A stretch of 64,000 nucleotides of DNA from assembly GCF_900258035.1 (NCBI RefSeq), contig NZ_OGTP01000030.1, positions 1 through 64,000 of the forward strand. The letters are read 5' to 3'. Below the pieces are notes generated by a model. It was not told the DNA's origin. It made no database searches and was given only the letters and a program-made list of their open reading frames with translations. This document shows, piece by piece, positions 35,202 to 43,073 of this stretch (position 1 is the first letter of the stretch; the number at the start of each line of letters is the position of its first letter). The translations under genes were made by a program, and so were the position numbers. The stretch is from Caballeronia novacaledonica (GTDB lineage: Bacteria; Pseudomonadota; Gammaproteobacteria; Burkholderiales; Burkholderiaceae).

Positions 35202-36650
35202 TCACGAGTCGTCGTCGCCTTCGGGCGATGACGCATCGTCCAACAGGCCCGGCGCCTGTTCTCCCGGTAGCGCCTCGACATCGCGCAGGCGCTTGCCCAT
35301 CTGCCGTGTGCGCGTCTGCGCCGCTTCGATCGAGCGCGTGACGGTTTCGAGCTGCGACTTCGTTTTCGCCAGCACCTCGCCGAACTTGCCGAACTCGGTC
35401 TTCACTGCGCCGAGAACCCGCCACACTTCACTCGATCGCTTCTCGATGGCGAGCGTGCGGAATCCCATCTGCAGACTGTTGAGGAGCGCGGTCAAGGTGG
35501 TCGGCCCAGCGACGGTCACGCGATAGTCGCGCTGCAGCGAATCGCTCAGGCCCGGACGACGCAGCACTTCCGCGTAGAGTCCTTCGGTCGGCAAGAAGAG
35601 CAACGCGAAGTCGGTGGTGTGCGGTGGCGCGACGTACTTTTGCGCGATCGACTTCGCTTCCGCGCGCAAGCGGCCTTCGAGCGCGCGCGACGCGTCCTCG
35701 ACTCCCGCCGCATCCGCCCGCTCCTGCGCGTCGATCAGCCGCTCGTAGTCTTCGCGCGGAAACTTCGCGTCGATGGGGAGCCACACGGGCGTCGCGGCAT
35801 CGCCCGGCGCGCCTGGCGCATCGTGTCGGCCGGGCAGCCTGATCGCGAACTCGACGCGCTCGTTGCTCGCCGGAATCGTCGCGACGTTCTTCGCGTATTG
35901 ATCTGGCGTAAGCAACTGCTCCAGCAGCGATTCGAGTTGCACTTCGCCCCAGATACCGCGCGTCTTGACGTTGGTGAGCACCTTCTTGAGATCGCCGACA
36001 CCGGCCGCGAGCGTCTGCATTTCGCCGAGCCCGCGATGCACCTGCTCCAGCCGGTCCGACACGAGCTTGAACGACTCGCCGAGCCGCTGTTCGAGCGTGG
36101 CGTGCAGCTTTTCGTCGACGGTCCGGCGCATCTCTTCGAGCTTCGTCGCGTTGTTGGCCTCGATGTCTTTCAGGCGCGCTTCGAGCGTGGCGCGCACTTC
36201 GCCGAGCCGCCGCTCGTTCGCCTCCGATAGCTGCGACAGATGCAGCGACATCGAATCGGCAAAGCGCTTCAGGGCGTTGCCCTGATCCTCGCGCGCCTGC
36301 TGGCTTTGTTGCGCGAGTTGTTGAGCGAGCGCGTCGAACTGCGCGTTCTGCACGCTCGACGTGCTCGCCAGTTGCGTCGCGAGCGTCTGATGAAATTGCG
36401 TGAAGCCGGTTTGCGATTCCATGCGCGACACGCGCGCGTGCTCGGCGATGTCGCCGCGCAGCCCGCGTTCGAGCCGCTCCTGCGCGCGCGCATGTGCCTC
36501 GCCCATGTCGTTCACGCGGTCGGTGAGCGCCTCGAATTCATCGTAAATGGGCGCGTTCGAGTTGCGCCGTATGGCGACGATGAGCGCGACAAGCGACACC
36601 ACGAGCGCGATCGCCAAAGCGGCGACAACGCCATACAACGATTCCGTCAT
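35202..36650 (-). CDS. rmuC: DNA recombination protein RmuC
   Basis: A 482-residue protein with an N-terminal membrane helix (about residues 8-27), a long coiled coil (about 40-190) and the RmuC nuclease-like domain (KTRGIWGEVQLESLLEQLL, WLPIDAKFPREDYERL, LLFLPTEGLYAEV). In E. coli RmuC limits inversions at short repeats. The start overlaps the dehydrogenase stop by four bases (ATGA), so it is the last gene of a four-gene operon. The tail is acidic. Confidence 0.94.
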   Translation of the reverse strand: MTESLYGVVAALAIALVVSLVALIVAIRRNSNAPIYDEFEALTDRVNDMGEAHARAQERLERGLRGDIAEHARVSRMESQTGFTQFHQTLATQLASTSSVQNAQFDALAQQLAQQSQQAREDQGNALKRFADSMSLHLSQLSEANERRLGEVRATLEARLKDIEANNATKLEEMRRTVDEKLHATLEQRLGESFKLVSDRLEQVHRGLGEMQTLAAGVGDLKKVLTNVKTRGIWGEVQLESLLEQLLTPDQYAKNVATIPASNERVEFAIRLPGRHDAPGAPGDAATPVWLPIDAKFPREDYERLIDAQERADAAGVEDASRALEGRLRAEAKSIAQKYVAPPHTTDFALLFLPTEGLYAEVLRRPGLSDSLQRDYRVTVAGPTTLTALLNSLQMGFRTLAIEKRSSEVWRVLGAVKTEFGKFGEVLAKTKSQLETVTRSIEAAQTRTRQMGKRLRDVEALPGEQAPGLLDDASSPEGDDDS

Positions 36651-37627
36651 TTCTTCAGCACGTCCGGATTGATCGGGTTGGGCGGATTGCCGGCGCGCGG
36701 TCCCTCGCCGAGTGCGGCGATGAGATTGTCCGCAGCGAGATTGGCCATCGCGCGGCGCGTGCCTTCGGTCGCGCTCGCGATGTGCGGCGTCAGCACCACG
36801 TTGTCGAGCAGCATGAAATCCGGGTTGAAGTCCGGCTCGCCTTCGAACACGTCGATGCCCGCCGCCGCGATGCGCTTGTCGCGCAGTGCGACGATCAACG
36901 CCGCATCGTCGACGATGCCGCCGCGCGCGATATTCGTGAGCGTCGCCGTCGGCTTCATCAGCGCGAGTTCGGCCGCGCCGATCGTGTGATGGTTCTCCTT
37001 CGTGTACGGCAGCACGAGCACGACATGATCCGCCCGCTTGAGCAGGTCTTCCTTCGACACGTACTCGGCGTTCAACCGCGCTTCGATCTCCGGCGCGACG
37101 CGCGAACGGTTGTGATAGATCACGCGCATGTCGAAGCCGCCCGCCCGCCGCGCGAGCGCCTGGCCGATGCGTCCCATGCCGATCACGCCGAGTGTAGATC
37201 CGTGCACGTCGGCGCCGAGGAACGCGTCGAACGACCATTTCTGCCACTTTCCGGCGCGCAGATAGTGCTCGGATTCGGTGACACGGCGCGCCGCCGCCAT
37301 CATCAACGCCCAGCCGAAGTCGGCGGTGGTCTCGTTCAACACGTTCGGCGTGTTGGTGCCGAGAACCTTGTGCGCGTCGAACGCCTTCATGTCGAAGTTG
37401 TTGTAGCCGACCGCCATGTTCGAGACGACTTTCAGGTTCGGTGCGCCCGCCAGTTCCTTTTCGCCGACCCATTCGCCCGCCGTGAATGCGCCGTCCTTGT
37501 CGGCGATACGGCGCGCGAACTCGTCTTGCGCAAGCACGTCGCCCAGGTTCACATCGACTTCGAAATACTGTTTCAGGCGCTCGATCACATCGGGAAACGT
37601 GGGACGCGCGACAAGTACCTTCTTCAT
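36647..37627 (-). CDS. D-2-hydroxyacid dehydrogenase (glyoxylate/hydroxypyruvate reductase type)
   Basis: A 326-residue NAD(P)-dependent dehydrogenase. The dinucleotide motif GMGRIG is at residues 150-155; the catalytic Arg (NIARGGIVDD), Glu (EGEPDFNP) and His (TPHIASAT) are present. It most resembles GhrB/GyaR-type reductases acting on glyoxylate, hydroxypyruvate or 2-ketogluconate. It follows the transporter gene by nine bases and overlaps rmuC. Confidence 0.9.
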   Translation of the reverse strand: MKKVLVARPTFPDVIERLKQYFEVDVNLGDVLAQDEFARRIADKDGAFTAGEWVGEKELAGAPNLKVVSNMAVGYNNFDMKAFDAHKVLGTNTPNVLNETTADFGWALMMAAARRVTESEHYLRAGKWQKWSFDAFLGADVHGSTLGVIGMGRIGQALARRAGGFDMRVIYHNRSRVAPEIEARLNAEYVSKEDLLKRADHVVLVLPYTKENHHTIGAAELALMKPTATLTNIARGGIVDDAALIVALRDKRIAAAGIDVFEGEPDFNPDFMLLDNVVLTPHIASATEGTRRAMANLAADNLIAALGEGPRAGNPPNPINPDVLKK

Positions 37628-37636
37628 CGATTGCTC

Positions 37637-39049
37637 CTAGAAAAATAGCCAGCCCAGAACGGCAAAAATCGGCAGGAGGATCACGCCCGACCATGCGATA
37701 TAGCCGAAGAAACTCGGCATGCGCACGCCGCGCGATTCGGCGATCGCCTTCACCATGAAATTCGGCGCATTGCCGATATACGTGTTCGCGCCCATGAAGA
37801 CGGCGCCCGCGGAGATGGCGGCGAGCGTCGTGGCGTCGGTGGTCATGAGGGTGCGGGGGTCGCCGCCCGCGAGATTGAAGAACACGAGATACGTCGGCGC
37901 GTTGTCGAGGAACGACGACAGCAGCCCCGTCGCCCAGAAATAGGCGATGTCGATCGGCTTGCCGTGCGCATCCGACACCGCGTGCACGATGCCCGCGAAT
38001 GCGCCCGCCTCGCCCGCGCGCAGGATCGTGATGACAGGCGCGATCGTGATGAAGATTGCCGCGAACAGCTTCGCCACTTCCTCGATGGGCGCCCAGTCGA
38101 ACGCGTTGCCCGCGCGCGCGCTTTTCGGCGTAAGCGCGAGCGAGGCGAGCAGCACGCCGACAAGCAGCACGTCGCGCACGAGGTTCTGCAATTGCACCTC
38201 GGTGCCGAACACATCGAATGCGATGCCGGGCTTCCAGATGCCGCTCATCAGCACGAGCGCGACGATCACCGCGAGCAGCGCGAAGTTGATCTTGCCGTCG
38301 ATGCCGAGCGGCGGGCTGTCGGGTGTCGGATCGAGAAACGCGGATCGCGCGTCGTGCCTGCGCCAGTAGAAGCTGTCGAGCACAAAAAACGCGACGAGCA
38401 GCACGCCGCAGACGAAGACCATCGGCAGCGCGAGATGCACCGTCGTCCAGAAGAAGCCCACGCCGTTCAGAAAGCCGAGGAAAAGCGGCGGATCGCCGAG
38501 CGGCGTGAGCGAGCCGCCCGCATTCGCGACGAGAAAAATGAAGAACACGACGACATGCACGACGTGCTTGCGATTGTCGTTCGCGCGCAAGAGCGGACGG
38601 ATCAGCAGCATGGCCGCGCCCGTCGTGCCCATGATGCTCGCGAGCGCGGTGCCGAGCGCGAGCAGCCCGGTATTGAGACGCGGCGAGCCATGCAGATTGC
38701 CGCGCACGCAGATGCCGCCCGCGACCGTATAAAGCGACGCCAGCAGGACGATGAACGGCACGTACTCTTCGAGCATCGAATGAATCAGTACGCTGCCGGC
38801 CGTGCCGAGGCCGAACGCGAGCGCGAACGGCGCGAGAAACGCGACCGTCCACGCGGCCGCGATCTTGCCGAAGTGGTGATGCCAGAGCTTCGGCGCAACG
38901 AGCGGAAACACCGCGATGGAAAGCAGCACGCCGATGAACGGGATGCCCCACGTTGCCGGCAGCGTCGCGCCGTCGGGTGTCGCCGCGATGGCGGGCGCAG
39001 CGATCAAGGTCAGTCCCGCGCACAGCGCGTTTGAAAAGAAACGTCGCAT
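37637..39049 (-). CDS. NhaD/CitMHS-type ion transporter
   Basis: A 470-residue integral membrane protein with an N-terminal hydrophobic leader and about 11-12 predicted transmembrane helices. It belongs to the ion-transporter superfamily usually annotated as sodium:proton antiporter (NhaD/CitMHS-like). Two re-entrant-loop-like repeats are visible: VANAGGSLTPLGDPPLFLGF near residue 175-195 and SSFLDNAPTYLVFFNLAGG near 380. Substrate is not certain; related proteins carry Na+/H+ or carboxylates. It follows the LUD gene by five bases. Confidence 0.82.
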   Translation of the reverse strand: MRRFFSNALCAGLTLIAAPAIAATPDGATLPATWGIPFIGVLLSIAVFPLVAPKLWHHHFGKIAAAWTVAFLAPFALAFGLGTAGSVLIHSMLEEYVPFIVLLASLYTVAGGICVRGNLHGSPRLNTGLLALGTALASIMGTTGAAMLLIRPLLRANDNRKHVVHVVVFFIFLVANAGGSLTPLGDPPLFLGFLNGVGFFWTTVHLALPMVFVCGVLLVAFFVLDSFYWRRHDARSAFLDPTPDSPPLGIDGKINFALLAVIVALVLMSGIWKPGIAFDVFGTEVQLQNLVRDVLLVGVLLASLALTPKSARAGNAFDWAPIEEVAKLFAAIFITIAPVITILRAGEAGAFAGIVHAVSDAHGKPIDIAYFWATGLLSSFLDNAPTYLVFFNLAGGDPRTLMTTDATTLAAISAGAVFMGANTYIGNAPNFMVKAIAESRGVRMPSFFGYIAWSGVILLPIFAVLGWLFF

Positions 39050-39054
39050 CTTGC

Positions 39055-39726
39055 TCAGGCCCCGCGCACGATGATCACATGCACGCGATACGGCCCATGC
39101 GCCCCGAGCACGATGGTCTGTTCGATATCGCCCGTGCGCGACGGTCCCGACACGAAGTTCACCGCGCGCGGCAGTTCGCCCCGCTCGGCGCGCATCAGCG
39201 CGAACGCGTCTTCGTGGGCCGCGACGATGCGCGACGCCGGCACGATCGCGATATGCGTCTGAGGCAGGAGCGCGCCGGATGCGGGCGTATCAGCGCCCGA
39301 GAGCAGCACGAGCGAACCGGTTTCCGCTGTCGCGCAAAAACAGCCGGTGATGCCGACGAGATCGGCGTTCGCCGGCTTGCGCAGTGCCGCCTGAATGCCT
39401 GCTTGCGCCCACGGCAGATCGCCAAGCGCGGGCCATGCGACGACATCGACGGGAAGATTCAGCGATTGCAGATAGCGCGCGGCTTCGGCGGGCGCATCCG
39501 CGAGCGATTCCACTTCGGCGATGGTCGTCGAAAGGCGCTCGGCTTCGAGCCTGAAGCGCGCGATCAACTCATCGCGGTTCTGAGGCAACGGCGGACGCGG
39601 ACCCGCGGGATGCCGCTCGACGTACTCTTGCGCCGTCTCGCGTTCGGCTTCCGTTGGCGCGCCACGACGGCCCTGTGCGCTGCGTATGCGCGCGAGAATA
39701 TTGCGGCGCGCGGCCGATGTGTCCAT
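39055..39726 (-). CDS. LUD-domain (LutC-like) protein
   Basis: A 223-residue LUD (DUF162) protein, paralogous to the lutC gene at 42492-43073. The signature GCFCATAETGSLVLLSG and the end SGPSRTGDIEQTIVLGAHGP are typical. It is not next to lutA/lutB; instead it starts a compact operon with a transporter, a hydroxyacid dehydrogenase and rmuC. A role with lactate or another 2-hydroxyacid is inferred. Confidence 0.85.
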   Translation of the reverse strand: MDTSAARRNILARIRSAQGRRGAPTEAERETAQEYVERHPAGPRPPLPQNRDELIARFRLEAERLSTTIAEVESLADAPAEAARYLQSLNLPVDVVAWPALGDLPWAQAGIQAALRKPANADLVGITGCFCATAETGSLVLLSGADTPASGALLPQTHIAIVPASRIVAAHEDAFALMRAERGELPRAVNFVSGPSRTGDIEQTIVLGAHGPYRVHVIIVRGA

Positions 39727-39862
39727 GGTGCCGTCCTCGTGTTGGCGTGCTTGAGATTCGTGCGCGCCGGACTGAGCGACGACGCGTTCGAATTATAGCG
39801 AGCGACTTAGGCGCACGAATCCCGGCCGAACGGCATAGGCCGAACGCACGGCTTCGAACCCG

Positions 39863-41053
39863 TCAGTCGTCGCCCACGGGCTGCTCGATGCCGAACACCT
39901 GACGCAGATAGGCGAGATACGCCTTGTCGTCGCACATGTTCTTGCCGGGCGAATCCGAGAGCTTGGCGACCGGCTGGCCGTTGCAGCGGACCATCTTGAT
40001 GACGATCTGCAGCGGCTGATAGCCGAGATCGTTGGTGAGATTCGTCCCGACGCCGAACGCCAGTTGGCAGCGCCCGCGGAACCGCTCGTAGAGTTGCAGC
40101 ACCTTGGGAATGTCGAGCGCGTCGGAGAACACGAGCACCTTGGTGCGCGGATCGCAGCGGTTCTCCTCGTAATGCCTGATGAGACGCTCGCCCCAGTCGA
40201 AAGGATCGCCGGAGTCGTGGCGCGCGCCGTCGAACAGCTTGCAGAAGTACATGTCGAAGTCGCGCAGGAACGCCTTCATGCCGTAGACGTCCGACAGCGC
40301 GATGCCGAGATCGCCGCGATATTCCTTCGCCCACATTTCGAAGCCGAAGATTTGCGAGTCGCGCAGACGCGGACCCAGCGCCTGACACGCCTGAAGGTAT
40401 TCGTGCGCCATCGTGCCCAGCGGACGCAAGCCGTGCTTCATCGCATAGAAGCAGTTGCTCGTGCCGGCGAACTGCGCGCCGAGCTTGTCTTTCAACGTGA
40501 GCACGACTTCCTCGTGCCACTGTCCCGAGAAGCGGCGGCGCGTGCCGTAATCGGCGATCTTGCAGTCGGAATACTCGGGCGGCGTGGCGAGCAGCTTGAT
40601 CTTCTCGCGCAGACGCTCGCGGCCGGTTTCGTACTCCGGCTTGCGCTGCGTGTTGCGGAAATAGACTTCGTTGACGATCGCGAGCACCGGAATCTCGAAG
40701 AGGATCGTATGCAGCCACGGCCCTTCGATCTCGATGTCGATCTCGCCATTGTTCTTCGGCGACGGCGCGATACGAATGGACTTCTCGTTCAGATGAAAGA
40801 GCGCGAGGAAATCGATGAAATCGCTCTTGATGAAACGCATGCGCCGCAGGTAGTCCAGCTCTTCTTCCTTGAAGCGCAGATTGCAGAGCTGGCGCACTTC
40901 GTCGCGGATTTCGTCGATGTACGGCACGAGATCCACATTCGGTGTGCGGCAGCGAAAGCGATATTCGACATGCGCCGCGGGAAAATGATGCAGCACAACC
41001 TGCATCATGGTGAACTTGTAGAGGTCGGTATCGAGCAGCGAATTGATGATCAT
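39863..41053 (-). CDS. pncB: Nicotinate phosphoribosyltransferase
   Basis: A 396-residue enzyme that makes nicotinate mononucleotide from nicotinate and PRPP for NAD salvage; E. coli PncB has 400 residues. It begins MIINSLLDTDLYKFTMMQVV and carries the His region RRRFSGQWHEEV and the phosphate-binding FGVGTNLTNDLG. The ATG at 41053 is preferred to a longer frame with no family similarity. Confidence 0.96.
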   Translation of the reverse strand: MIINSLLDTDLYKFTMMQVVLHHFPAAHVEYRFRCRTPNVDLVPYIDEIRDEVRQLCNLRFKEEELDYLRRMRFIKSDFIDFLALFHLNEKSIRIAPSPKNNGEIDIEIEGPWLHTILFEIPVLAIVNEVYFRNTQRKPEYETGRERLREKIKLLATPPEYSDCKIADYGTRRRFSGQWHEEVVLTLKDKLGAQFAGTSNCFYAMKHGLRPLGTMAHEYLQACQALGPRLRDSQIFGFEMWAKEYRGDLGIALSDVYGMKAFLRDFDMYFCKLFDGARHDSGDPFDWGERLIRHYEENRCDPRTKVLVFSDALDIPKVLQLYERFRGRCQLAFGVGTNLTNDLGYQPLQIVIKMVRCNGQPVAKLSDSPGKNMCDDKAYLAYLRQVFGIEQPVGDD

Positions 41054-41343
41054 GGTTCTGACGGGAACATCCACGCGAATTGACCGTGCGCCGTGCCTTG
41101 TTGCCGACGCCGAGCCTTGTGCCTTTAGGGCCATGTTACCCGAATGTTCACGACGTCATGACCATGCACCGCCCTTTTACGAAGCCGCGCATACATACAT
41201 CACGAATCGATATAAGGCGCGCCCCGTGCGGGTCGCGCCCGTTTTTACCGTTACGCTACAATATGCGTTTCGACACGCGCACCTCCCGGCCCATGTAGCC
41301 GCCCAGGGCGCCGCCCCCAAGAATTCCGCATGCAGGAGCCTGA
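41054..41343. other. pncB/fdxA divergent region with hairpin
   Basis: A 290-base gap. An imperfect GC-rich hairpin (41216-41225 with 41230-41239, one mismatch) followed by GTTTTT looks like a plus-strand terminator, although no plus-strand gene precedes it. A TACAAT -10-like hexamer at 41257-41262 may belong to the fdxA promoter, but a -35 is not clear. AGGAG at 41334 is the fdxA ribosome site. Confidence 0.45.
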
Positions 41344-41667
41344 ATGACTCACGTTGTGACCGAAAGCTGCATCAAGTGCAAGTACACCGATTGCGTGGAC
41401 GTGTGCCCGGTGGATTGCTTCCGCGAAGGTCCCAACTTTCTCGCGATCGATCCGGACGAGTGCATCGACTGCGCCGTTTGCGTGGCCGAGTGCCCGGTGA
41501 ACGCGATCTACGCCGAAGAAGACGTGCCCGGGGACCAGCAGCACTTCACCGAACTGAACGCGGACCTCGCGCGTAACTGGCCGAGTATCACGAAGACGAA
41601 GGGATCGCTGCCCGAAGCGGACGAGTTCAAGGACGTCAAGGACAAGTTGAATCTGCTCGAGCGTTGA
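41344..41667 (+). CDS. fdxA: Seven-iron ferredoxin FdxA
   Basis: A 107-residue ferredoxin with [3Fe-4S] and [4Fe-4S] clusters. The Cys patterns SCIKCKYTDCVDVCPVDCF and CIDCAVCVAECP are intact. The length and the C-terminal acidic extension match the Azotobacter FdI/FdxA type. It transfers electrons in unknown redox partners. An AGGAG site precedes the ATG. Confidence 0.96.
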   Translation: MTHVVTESCIKCKYTDCVDVCPVDCFREGPNFLAIDPDECIDCAVCVAECPVNAIYAEEDVPGDQQHFTELNADLARNWPSITKTKGSLPEADEFKDVKDKLNLLER

Positions 41668-41736
41668 TTCAGTCGTACGCCTGCGGATTATTCCAGTTTT
41701 AATTGCAAAAATTGGTTATTGAGTGAAGATTCGGCG

Positions 41737-41765
41737 TTGACACGATAATCTCAGCCCCCTATACT
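41737..41765 (+). promoter_or_regulatory. Promoter of the tRNA-Asn pair
   Basis: A consensus TTGACA at 41737-41742, 17-base spacer and TATACT at 41760-41765. The predicted start near 41772 is 16 bases before the first tRNA. It is the strongest sigma-70 match noticed in the window. Confidence 0.9.
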
Positions 41766-41787
41766 TTCGCTTCTCTGCTGTAGATGT

Positions 41788-41863
41788 TCCCCGATAGCTC
41801 AGTTGGTAGAGCGCCGGACTGTTAATCCGTAGGTCCCTGGTTCGAGCCCAGGTCGGGGAGCCA
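41788..41863 (+). tRNA. tRNA-Asn (GTT), copy 1
   Basis: 76 bases including an encoded CCA. Acceptor arms TCCCCGA/TCGGGGA pair fully; the anticodon GTT is at 41821-41823 in the loop CTGTTAA; the T arm contains GGTTCGAGCCC. The D loop reads AGTTGGTAGA. Confidence 0.98.
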
Positions 41864-41886
41864 AAAACTCCAGCAAGTCGGTTTCA

Positions 41887-41916
41887 AAAAAACCCAGTCC
41901 CTCGGCTGGGTTTTTT
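41887..41916 (+). terminator. Terminator-like hairpin after tRNA-Asn copy 1
   Basis: ACCCAG/CTGGGT stem (41892-41897 and 41906-41911), extended by A-T pairs, followed by TTTTTT. It lies between the two tRNA genes, so it may end part of the transcripts before copy 2. Confidence 0.75.
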
Positions 41917-41942
41917 ATCTCAGTTGCAGATGTTTCAGTTGT

Positions 41943-42018
41943 TCCCCGATAGCTCAGTCGGTAGAGCGCCGGACTGTTAATCCGTAGGTCCCTGGTTCGA
42001 GCCCAGGTCGGGGAGCCA
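41943..42018 (+). tRNA. tRNA-Asn (GTT), copy 2
   Basis: 76 bases including CCA, identical to copy 1 except for T to C in the D loop (AGTCGGTAGA). Anticodon GTT at 41976-41978. The similarity continues for about 17 bases past the CCA, showing that the pair came from a tandem duplication. Confidence 0.98.
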
Positions 42019-42030
42019 AAAGCTCCAGCA

Positions 42031-42060
42031 AAAAGCCCAGTCAAATGACTGGGCTTTTTT
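42031..42060 (+). terminator. Terminator after tRNA-Asn copy 2
   Basis: A perfect 13-bp stem AAAAGCCCAGTCA/TGACTGGGCTTTT (42031-42043, 42046-42058) with T-run. It differs in sequence from the one after copy 1. Confidence 0.88.
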
Positions 42061-42172
42061 GTTTTTCGCGCCCGATGCCATCCAAGCAGGCTTTGTATCG
42101 ACGTTTGCACAATTTCATCCAGCACACGGATGACGGCGATTGCGCGCAAAGGAGCAACAAACGCGCTGGCAG

Positions 42173-42431
42173 ATATGGGTGATCTCCCTTGCTTCCGCGG
42201 CTTATACACACTGGCGCGGCACGGTTTCTTCCGACAGCTTTCAGATCATTCCACTTTCCTGTCGCCGTTGAACGGTTTCATCTACCTGTTCTCGCGCGTG
42301 CCGTCCACGCCCTGCCTGCAACCGACGCTCTTTCCCGAGCTCGCGCCGATCAAGGCGCACTGGGAAGCCATCCGCGCCGAGGCCGTCGGTATCTCTATTC
42401 GATCCGGCTCGTCGGCAAGCAGCTCAAGACG
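42173..42431 (+). pseudogene. Decayed lpxO-like aspartyl/asparaginyl beta-hydroxylase
   Basis: Three frames in succession carry pieces of one protein of the LpxO-like lipid A hydroxylase family. Frame one (42173-42220) reads WVISLASAAYTHWRG, the membrane N-terminus. Frame two (42217-42387) reads RHGFFRQLSDHSTF, then YLFSRVPSTPCLQP and FPELAPIKAHWEAIRAEA. Frame three (42390-42431) reads YLYSIRLVGKQLK, a C-terminal piece. The catalytic middle of roughly 190 residues is gone. The assignment is from remembered family sequence; frame breaks are seen directly. Confidence 0.62.
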
Positions 42432-42491
42432 TGAAACCGGACCGGCTGTTCGGCGAGATCGCCGTCGCGAACTTCTGGAAGCGCTGACGCG

Positions 42492-43073
42492 TCACGCGAG
42501 CCAAACGACGGTCAGCGAACGCACGCCTTGTGCGCCGCGAATCAGCACGCCTTCGATATCCGCCGTCGCGGACGGTCCCGTGACGAGCACCGCATAACGC
42601 GCAGACCCGAAATCGTCGCGTCGATAAACCTGCTGCAAGCCATCAACGAGCAGCGCCGGATCGAGCAGCACGACGAGATGCTGCGAAAGATAGCCGATCG
42701 AGTTCACGACGTATTCACGCTCGCTGAACCACACCGAGCCCGTTTCGGCGACGCCGAAGCGCCCTCTCACGACGCCCACATCCACATCGTGCAGCGACGC
42801 CGGGAGCGTATCGGACGAAATCGGCCGCGTGCCGTCGACGCCCGGCACCGCCGACGCAATCACCTTTGCATCCGGAAAGCGCGACGCGATCAGCGCGTTC
42901 ACATCGCCCAGACTCTCGGCGTCGACGCACGTGCCGCCCATTGCCGTGAGCGCCGCCGTGAAGCGCGCCTTCGGATCGCCTTCGGGCGACGGAAACAGCG
43001 GCACGTCGGGACGCGGACGCGATGCAGGCTGCGCCGCGCGGATCTTCGACAGAAAAGCTTCGCGAGTCGTCAT
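42492..43073 (-). CDS. lutC: Lactate utilisation protein LutC
   Basis: A 193-residue LUD-domain protein, third gene of lutABC. It has FGVAETGSVWFSERE and ends VTGPSATADIEGVLIRGAQG. LutABC is an iron-sulfur complex that oxidises L-lactate to pyruvate. Its start overlaps the lutB stop by four bases (ATGA). It ends about 60 bases from the decayed lpxO remnant. Confidence 0.93.
   Translation of the reverse strand: MTTREAFLSKIRAAQPASRPRPDVPLFPSPEGDPKARFTAALTAMGGTCVDAESLGDVNALIASRFPDAKVIASAVPGVDGTRPISSDTLPASLHDVDVGVVRGRFGVAETGSVWFSEREYVVNSIGYLSQHLVVLLDPALLVDGLQQVYRRDDFGSARYAVLVTGPSATADIEGVLIRGAQGVRSLTVVWLA

Noticed and set aside
35202..39023. A 1273-codon minus-strand frame running through the transporter and dehydrogenase genes into rmuC
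   Set aside because: Only the rmuC portion (35202-36650) is real; upstream it is out of frame with two recognised genes and has Arg/Ala-rich nonsense composition.
41788..42491. tRNA-Asn as attachment site of an integrated element
   Set aside because: No integrase gene and no second copy of the tRNA 3' end beyond the tandem tRNA were found; the downstream sequence is a decayed chromosomal gene.
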